From Strigops habroptila (Eukaryota > Chordata > Aves > Psittaciformes > Psittacidae): a DNA stretch of 64,000 bases. Below are positions 57,930 through 64,000 of the stretch, in pieces. The notes beneath the pieces were generated by a model. That model saw only the letters and a program-made list of their open reading frames with translations, made no database searches and was not told where the DNA came from. The position numbers and the translations under genes were made by a program. The stretch is from NCBI RefSeq assembly GCF_004027225.2, contig NC_044301.2:19696098-19760097 (forward strand), in the 5' to 3' direction. Numbering within the stretch: position 1 is the first letter of the stretch; the number at the start of each line of letters is the position of its first letter.

Positions 57930-58688
57930 TCATTGGCTGTTTTCCCCCAAAATTAAATTCCCTTGAGGTACACATCGGACTTCCCCATCTTCCTGCATTA
58001 CCCACCAAGTATATCCAGGTCCCTGAGCAAAAGCAACCCCACGAGTGGGTTTGCCTTTACCTGAAGCAGGAATAACCCAGACTGTCTTCCCCAACAAATT
58101 CTTTAGGTGCACCACAGGAACTTTATCCCCCTCTACAGTACATAAATGTTCTGATTGGTCCCCTAGTGTTGACCAACCAGGTGGCTTTTGGTAAATGTGT
58201 ATCCCAGTGTTTGAAAGTCCCACCACCCATTGCTCTCAGGGTAGTTTTTAACAGCCCATTGTACCATTCGATTTTCCCAGAGGCTGGTGCATGGTAGGGG
58301 ATGTGATATACCCACTCAATGCCATGCTTTTTGGCCCAAGTGTCTATAAGGATGTTCCAGAAATGAGTCCCACTGTCTGACTCAATTCTCTCTGGGGTGC
58401 CGTGTTGTGTCGCAACAAGACTTGTTTCTCAAGGCCCAGGATAGTGTTCCGGGCAGTGGCGTGGGGCAGAGCGCATGTTTCCAGCCATCCGGTGGTTGCT
58501 TCCACCATGGTAAGCACATAGCGCTTGCCTTGGTGGGTCGGTGGGAGTGCAATATAGTCAATCTGCCAGGCCTCCCCATACTTGTTCTACAGCCATCGTC
58601 CTCCATACCAGAGAGGCTTTAACTGCTTGGCTTGCTTAATTGCAGCACGTTTCACATTCGTGAATAACCTGGGCAATAGTGTCCATTG
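57930..58688 (-). pseudogene. pol: ERVL-2 integrase, broken
   Basis: The C-terminal domain (frame 57930-58226, ending CVPQGNLILGENSQ) and core fragments near 58382-58606 align with ERVL-1 integrase. Compared with ERVL-1 there is a small deletion near 58160 and several frameshifts. Confidence 0.8.
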
Positions 58689-59336
58689 TTAAGTCCACCC
58701 CTCAATCACAAGCCCATCTCTATGTTGCATCTCTGCCTTGATGGCCTGAGGTGTCATGTTGTCACCCTTATGTTGCCAATCTAAGTCCATCTGAGCCACT
58801 TTAATCTTAGCAGCTTTATCCACTTGCTGGTTATTCTGGTGTTCCTCAGTGGCCCGACTCTTGGGTACATGAGCATCTACATAGCGTACCTTCACCACCA
58901 GGTTCTGCACCCAGGCAGCGATACCTTGCCACAATGCAGCAGCCCAGATGGGTTTCCTTCTGCGTTGCCAGTTGCTCTGCTTCCATTGCTGCAACCACCC
59001 CCACAGGGCATTTGCCACCATCCATGAGTCAGTAGAGAGATAAAGTACTGGCCACTTTGCTTGTTCAGCAATGTCCAAGGCCAGCTGGATGGCTTTCACC
59101 TCTGCAAACTGACTCAATTCACCTCCTCCTTCAGCAGTTTCTGCAACTTGATGCAGGGGACTCCATACAGCTGCCTTCCATCTCCGATGCTTTCCCACAA
59201 TACAGCAGGACCCATCAGTAAACAAGGCATATTGCTTTTCACTCTCTGACAATTCATTATATGGTGGGGCCTCTTCAGCACGGGTCACCTCGTCTTCTGG
59301 TGACATCCCAAAATCTTTGCCCTCTGGCCAGTCCAT
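58689..59336 (-). CDS. pol: ERVL-2 RNase H domain (215-residue open frame)
   Basis: RNase H with first Asp in FTDGSCC, Glu in QFAEVKAIQLALD, third Asp in STDSWMVANALWGW, and a conserved VDAHVPKSRA tail. The TDSWMVANALWGW stretch is the reason I place the element with ERVL/foamy-type polymerases. The domain looks complete, but the frame is cut off from RT and integrase by stops. Confidence 0.82.
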   Translation of the reverse strand: MDWPEGKDFGMSPEDEVTRAEEAPPYNELSESEKQYALFTDGSCCIVGKHRRWKAAVWSPLHQVAETAEGGGELSQFAEVKAIQLALDIAEQAKWPVLYLSTDSWMVANALWGWLQQWKQSNWQRRRKPIWAAALWQGIAAWVQNLVVKVRYVDAHVPKSRATEEHQNNQQVDKAAKIKVAQMDLDWQHKGDNMTPQAIKAEMQHRDGLVIEGWT

Positions 59337-60232
59337 GATGACTTCTAGAATTCCTGGACGACTGGGATTTCCTATTCGAGCTCATTGTGTAATTAATGTG
59401 GCCCACTTACTCCATGTAGCATCAGTCGCATGATGTGTAGAGGAGTCCCTGCCTTTGAACATCCAGCCCAGCACAGGCAACCGGGGTGCCAGGAGGAGCT
59501 GTGCTTCAGTTCCAATCACTTCTGAAGCAGCTCGAACCCCTTCATAGGCTGCCAGTATCTCTTTTTCAATAAGAGTATAGCTGGCCTCGGGTCCTTTATA
59601 TCCCTGATTACAAAAGCCAAGGGGTCGACCTTGAGTCTCCCCTGGAGCTTTCTGCCAGAGGCTCCAGGTAGGACCATTTTCCCCGGCTGCGGTATAGAGC
59701 ACATTTTTCACATCTGGCCCGGCCCAAACTGGTCCAAGGGTACTGCATGAACTATTTCTCATTTAATTTGTTCAAAGGCTTGTTGTTGCTCAGGGCCCCA
59801 TTTGAAATCATTCTTCTTCCGGGTCACTTGATAGAGAGGGCTTACAATCGAACTGTAATTTGGGATGTGCATTCTCCAGAACCCCACAACACCTAAGAAA
59901 GCTTGTGTTTCTTTCTTGTTAGTTGGTGGAGACATTGCTGTTATCTTGTTGATCACGTCTGTGGGGATCTGGCAACGTCCATCTTGCCATTTTATTCCCA
60001 AAAATTGAATCTCCTGTGCAGGTCCCTTGACCTTACTCCGTTTTATGGCAAAACCGGCCTTCAGCAGGATTTGGATTATCTTCCTCCCTTTCTCAAAACC
60101 TTCTTCCGCTGTATCACCCCACACGATGATGTCATCAATGTATTGCAGGTGTTCTGGAGCTTGCCCCTGTTCCAGTGCAGTCTGGATCAATCCATGGGAG
60201 ATGGTAGGGCTGTGTTTCCACCCCTGGGGCAG
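59337..60232 (-). pseudogene. pol: ERVL-2 RT palm, thumb and connection, broken
   Basis: Frame 59759-60190 carries YIDDIIVWG, then GIKWQDGRCQIPTDVINK and FLGVVGFWRMHIPNYSSIV. Frame 59382-59762 continues into the connection. The active-site motif is YIDD, where the class I ERVs here have YVDD. Confidence 0.82.
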
Positions 60233-61075
60233 TCAGTTCCAAGTGTACTGGATGCCCCTCCAAGTGAAAGCAAGCTGTGGCCTGCATTCTGCTGCCAAAG
60301 GGATTGTGAAGAATGCATTGGCAATATCAATTGTGGCATCCCCCTTGGCTGCCTTTGACTCCAGTTCATATTGAAGTTCTAGCATGTCTGGTATGGCAGC
60401 ACTCAATGGTGGTGTGACTTCATTCAGGCCATGATAGTCTACTGTTAGTGTCCGCTCTCCCTTAGACTTTTGCACTGGCCACTTGGGGCTATTAAAGGGT
60501 GAGCAGGTCCTGCTGATCACTCCTTGGCTCTCCAGTCTACGGATCAGCTTATGGATGGGAATCAGGGAGTCTCGGTTGGTGCGATATTGCCACCGGTGCA
60601 CTGTTGTGGTCGCGATTGGCACTTGTTTTTCTTCGACCTTCAGCAACCCCACAACAGAAGGATTCTCTGAGAGACCAGGCAAGGTGGACAGCTGCTTAAT
60701 TTCCTCTGTCTCCAAGGCAGCAATACCAAAAGCCCATCTATACCCTTTTGGGTCTTTGAAGTACCCTCTCCTGAGATAGTCTATGCCAAGGATGCATGGA
60801 GCCCCTGGACCAGTCACAATGGGGTGCTTTTGCCACTTCCTCCCAGTCAGGCTGATTTCAGCCTCCAGTACAATCAACTCTTGGGATCCTCCTGTCACTC
60901 CAGAAATATAAATGGGTTCCACCCCTTGATACCTTGATGGCATCAGGGTGCACTGTGCACCGGTATCTACTAGAGCCTTATGCTTCTGTGGGACTGATGT
61001 GCCAGGCCATCTGATCTACACAGTCCAGTAAACCCAATTGTCCCTCTCCTCCACCTGGCTGGAGGCAGGGCCCCT
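60233..61075 (-). pseudogene. pol: ERVL-2 protease and RT N-terminus
   Basis: The protease active site (VDTGAQC) is encoded just upstream of 60943 (complement of about 60946-60970). The open frame 60233-60943 continues through ILGIDYLRRG into RT fingers with TVDYHGLNEVTPP and IDIANAFFTIPL. The frame is interrupted near 60233. Confidence 0.8.
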
Positions 61076-62155
61076 CTAATAGTGATCACAAGATTGTCCA
61101 CTTATGTCTTGTAGAAAGGGATTAGTATTCGTTATCATAGGAGCTGGCGTAAAATCAGCTTTTCCACTCCATCTGGGAAACTGCTTACCAGATACTGGAG
61201 CAGCAGCTTTCCTGGGAGGATCATCCTTGACCATTGTTCTCCTCTTCAGTTCACGCACCCGTTGCTCCAGAACTGAGGTATGTTTTCCATCCCACTTTCT
61301 CATGTCTTCTCTGTGATCCCGCAGGTAAAACCATAGGGTGGCCTGTGGCGTGTACCTCACATATTTTCTTTCTTGAGCAGTAGGGCGCCTTCTGTTAATA
61401 GCTGAGACATGGGTTGGTACACGTGGGGAGCTGGATAGATCGGATAAATGGTCTCTCAATTGTTTGAACTCCTGGGACAGTTTTTCCACAGCTGAAATGG
61501 TGGAAGGGGTGAGATTGTCTTCGAACTCTCAGAGTTGATGAATCAGGTCATCTACTGTTGGTGATACTCCGTCATTCCAGGTCACTGATGCCAATGAATG
61601 GGCATATGATGATGGCGCACTCCGTGTAAGTTTCCGCCACATGGGTCGTGTACATTCGACTTCATCTGGATGGACAGATGTTTTCCTGGCATCCGGCCTA
61701 CGATAGATCATCTCTAGAATGGCTGATTCCCTCAGGGACTGGATGCCTTTCTCTGTCGTGGTCCATTTGGCTGAGCGACTCATAATATCATCCTTGTAGG
61801 GAAACCTTTCCTTCACAGCTGCCAGGAGCTGCCTCCAAAGGCTGAGGGCTCGCTTCTCTCTTGCAATCGCTTTGTCAATTCCTCCTTCCCTAGCAAGTGA
61901 TCCCAGCTGCTTGGCTTCCCTACCTTCTAGTTTGTGACCGTCGGCCCCATTGTCCCAGCATCGGAGCAACCAGGTGACAATGTGCTCCCCTGGAAGATGG
62001 CTGAAATCTTTTCGCATATTCCACAGCTCGGTCGAGGTCCAGGGTCGAGGAGTCACCTCTTCTTCTTCTTCCTCTTCCTCTGATCCATGTAGTAGTAACT
62101 CTTGTTCATATCCTGTTCCCTGTAGTAATTGCATTGGGTCTTCATCTTTCCTCAC
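61076..62155 (-). pseudogene. gag: ERVL-2 gag
   Basis: Two frames (61529-62155, 208 residues; 61076-61489, 137 residues) separated by a stop near 61525. The first holds an acidic run of Glu followed by a helical capsid-like region (WTSTELWNMRKDFSHLPGEH). The second is basic and rich in Arg and Pro. I see no CCHC knuckle. Its place between the primer site and protease supports gag. Confidence 0.72.
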
Positions 62156-62193
62156 TGCAGGGGTTGCTCTTTGTGCCTCTCGTTTGATTTTTC

Positions 62194-62553
62194 TTACGGG
62201 GCAACAGATATTGTCACAAATTGGCCATTCGGTTTAACTGCAGTGTTTGTCACTGTGGTTGGAGTGGCTGCAGTGTCTGCCACTAGGATTGGTGTGGCTG
62301 CAGCATCTGCCATTAGGGTTGGAGTGGCTGCAGTGTCTGTTTCCGGGATTGGTGCAGCTGTTGTGCTTGGGGGTTGAGTAACACCAACAGCTGCATTGTC
62401 TGTTGCTCTCAGGGTTTGAGTAACTGCTGTGCTTGCCACTGGGGTTGGTTTAGCTGCTGTATTTGGAGTGGTTGCGTTGTCTGTTGTGGTCAGGGTTTGA
62501 GTAGCTGCTGTGCTTGGAGTTGGTAAGACCCTAAGCTCTGCTTTTGGGTTCAA
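62194..62553 (-). repeat. Ala/Thr-rich minisatellite ORF 5' of ERVL-2 gag
   Basis: A 119-codon minus-strand frame built of imperfect repeats such as TAATPTLMADAAATPI and STAVTQTLRATDNA. The DNA repeats in units of roughly 36-45 bases. It is probably an expanded N-terminal gag segment, in another frame from 61529-62155 and separated from it by a stop. Confidence 0.65.
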
Positions 62554-62922
62554 GAGAGAATTACATCTGCCTTAGGTGTAATGGGGAAGAATGAAGTGTT
62601 TATCTTGGGAAGATCCCAGAATGTTCAAGTGGGGTGATTAGGTACAAAGTCTTTCTGGTTCATTCTTCATGAAAACTCATTAGGACATTTCTTAGGTCTG
62701 TATTCCAGAAGGCTCTGCTACTCATTGTGGCTTAATACAAAGAGTAGAAAGTCTCAGGAATGCTTCTCGCATCCTTTGTGCCTGTCAGGAAGATGTTGGT
62801 TTAGCAGCCTCAAGGTGGTCTGGTGGTTTTGTGTACAGTTAGAATCATTTGCCATAGGTTTAGTGATTCATATATAAAGAGTAGGAAGACTATAGCATAC
62901 TGTCGTTATCTCAACCCTTCGT
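62554..62922 (-). other. ERVL-2 leader
   Basis: Sequence between the primer site and the repeat ORF, with no open frame of note. It does not resemble the corresponding 41850-41885 and ORF region of ERVL-1 beyond the first few dozen bases. Confidence 0.5.
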
Positions 62923-62940
62923 GCCTCACGTTGGGCGCCA
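62923..62940 (-). promoter_or_regulatory. ERVL-2 primer binding site, tRNA-Lys-like
   Basis: The complement reads TGGCGCCCAACGTGAGGC, one base away from the tRNA-Lys(1,2) primer site. Confidence 0.78.
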
Positions 62941-62948
62941 CAAAGAGC

Positions 62949-63514
62949 TGTCGTGGTTTGATCCCAGCCAGTAACTTGGAACCACGCAGCTGCTTGCTCA
63001 CTCCCCCTCTTCTTCCTCCCCCCGCTCCTGGAGGGATGGGGAGGAGAATCGGAAGAATGTAACTCCCACGGGCTGAGATAAGAGCAGTCCAGTAACTAAG
63101 GTATAATACAAAACCACTACTGCTACCACCAATAATAAAAATGATAAGGGAAATAACAAGGGGAGAGGATACAGTTGCTCACCACCCACCGACCGATACC
63201 CAGCCTGACCCGAGCAGTGATCTGGGCCTTCCGGGTAACTCTCCCTGGTTTATATACTGGGCATGACGTGCCATGGTATGGAATACCCCTTTGGCTAGTT
63301 TGGGTCAGGTGTCCTGTCTCTGCTTCCTCCCGGCTTCCCCTCTTCCCTGGCAAAGCATGAGACTGAGAAAGTCCTTGGTCGGAGTAAACATTACTTAGCA
63401 ACAACTAAAACCATCGGTGTTATCAGCGTTGTTCCCAGGCTGAAAGTTAAAAAACACAGCACTGCACCAGCTACTAAGAAGGAGAAAAATGACTGCTATA
63501 GCTGAACCCAGGAC
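62949..63514 (-). mobile_element. ERVL-2 5' LTR
   Basis: LTR-A unit from TGTCGTGG to CCAGGAC on the plus strand, 566 bp, with the minus-strand TATA-type sequence near 63249-63261. Confidence 0.88.
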
Positions 63515-64000
63515 GGGTGGAGAGAGGAGACCAAACAACTATTTCTCTAAACCCTTAGATCCAGTGGCCCAGGGATGGCCCCACTGTTTACAAGTGTGTG
63601 CAGCAACTGCTCTCATAGTAAAAGAAGCAAGGCGGCTAACAAGGGGAGGAATAATAACTGTTATGGTGGAACATCAAGTAAGAGCTCTTTTAACAGAGAG
63701 AGCATCTAAATGGATGACAAGTGCATGCCTCCTTCAGTACAAAACCTGTTTGATAGAACAGGATCATTTAGAAATTAAAACAAGGGCTGGAAATAATTCA
63801 GCTTTCTATCTGAACAGACCAGAAAACACTGAATCAGCAGAGGACCCATGACTGTATTCAGATCTTAGATCTGGAAATGCAAATTAGTGAAGGGGTAAAG
63901 GATAGTCCATGGCCAGAAGGGGAAAATCTCTATATTGACAGGTCAGCCTGAATTGTCAATGGGGAAAGGGTGGTGGGATATGCTGTTGTTAGTGGGAGGA
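63515..64000 (+). pseudogene. pol: ERV-F pol, connection and RNase H, continued
   Basis: Resumes the pol frame with PNNYFSKPLDPVAQGWPHC, which aligns with the same region of ERV-C and ERV-D pol. The open part ends at 63851; RNase H-like sequence continues with stops to the window edge. Confidence 0.8.

Larger units (their letters stand above)
56927..63514 (-). mobile_element. ERVL-2: 6.6-kb ERVL-like element in ERV-F pol
   Basis: Complete layout on the minus strand: LTR (62949-63514), Lys-type primer site, gag region, protease, RT, RNase H, integrase, LTR (56927-57511), and no env. The host pol reading continues from one flank to the other. The target duplication is blurred by G-rich flanks (GGGGG against GGGTG), and the right LTR end reads GGAC instead of GGACA. 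RT, RNase H and integrase are ERVL-like. Several frameshifts make it defective. Confidence 0.87.
54428..64000 (+). mobile_element. ERV-F: decayed class I provirus, runs off the window
   Basis: Begins with a 496-bp LTR and a Pro-like primer site, then a gag matrix fragment, protease and RT remnants, an ERVL-2 insertion (56927-63514) and further RNase H region to the window edge. No 3' LTR is seen. Many stops and a large gag deletion mark it as defective. Confidence 0.85.

Noticed and set aside
62230..62540. CRISPR-like array
   Set aside because: Units are degenerate, contiguous and protein-coding within an ERV in a vertebrate genome; this is a minisatellite.

Overview
The window looks like autosomal DNA from a bird. 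The evidence is a complete three-exon CBLN1 (cerebellin-1) gene with very GC-rich avian-style promoter sequence, LTR families with TG...CA ends and TATA boxes of the kind common in bird genomes, and a trace of a CR1 3' end. I cannot name the species. By my count endogenous retroviruses (ERVs) and solo LTRs fill about three quarters of the 64 kb. CBLN1 is the only host protein gene I can support.

Layout. 1-6.48 kb: non-coding DNA with a possible old solo LTR and three copies of a recurrent LTR family (here LTR-A). 6.48-30.3 kb: one minus-strand class I (gammaretrovirus-like) provirus, ERV-C, bounded by a 4-bp GATA target duplication. Its 3' LTR was hit by a second, plus-strand class I provirus, ERV-B (6892-14240, duplication ATAG), which has an intact 705-codon env but has lost RT and RNase H. 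A 13-base N gap (21451-21463) lies inside ERV-C. About 7.3 kb on its left (14120-21450) is repeated on its right (21464-28808), with differences that are almost all single-base indels, so this is probably two overlapping contig ends that were never merged. Without ERV-B and one of the copies, ERV-C would be about 9.1 kb, a normal provirus length.

31.1-45.0 kb: an older, decayed class I provirus, ERV-D (plus strand), broken by three insertions: an LTR-A solo LTR in its nucleocapsid zinc knuckle, a 953-bp solo LTR in its integrase, and a 3.6-kb ERVL-like element (ERVL-1) at the pol/env junction. ERVL-1 carries an unexplained open frame for a multi-pass membrane-type protein where gag would be expected. 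45.0-54.4 kb: the host interval with CBLN1, CpG islands on both sides of it and possibly one more solo LTR. 54.4-64 kb: a fifth provirus, ERV-F (class I, plus strand), whose RNase H region is split by a 6.6-kb ERVL-like element (ERVL-2, minus strand). ERV-F runs off the right edge.

How the parts relate. ERV-B and ERV-C share a gag-pol layout in which a UAG stop is followed in frame by protease, as in gammaretroviral readthrough. ERV-B lacks a polymerase, so any movement would need enzymes from elsewhere; an ERV-C-like pol is a plausible donor. The LTR-A family supplies both ends of the two ERVL-like elements and four dispersed copies. The exact target duplications give a clear insertion order: ERV-C before ERV-B, and ERV-D and ERV-F before the elements inside them.
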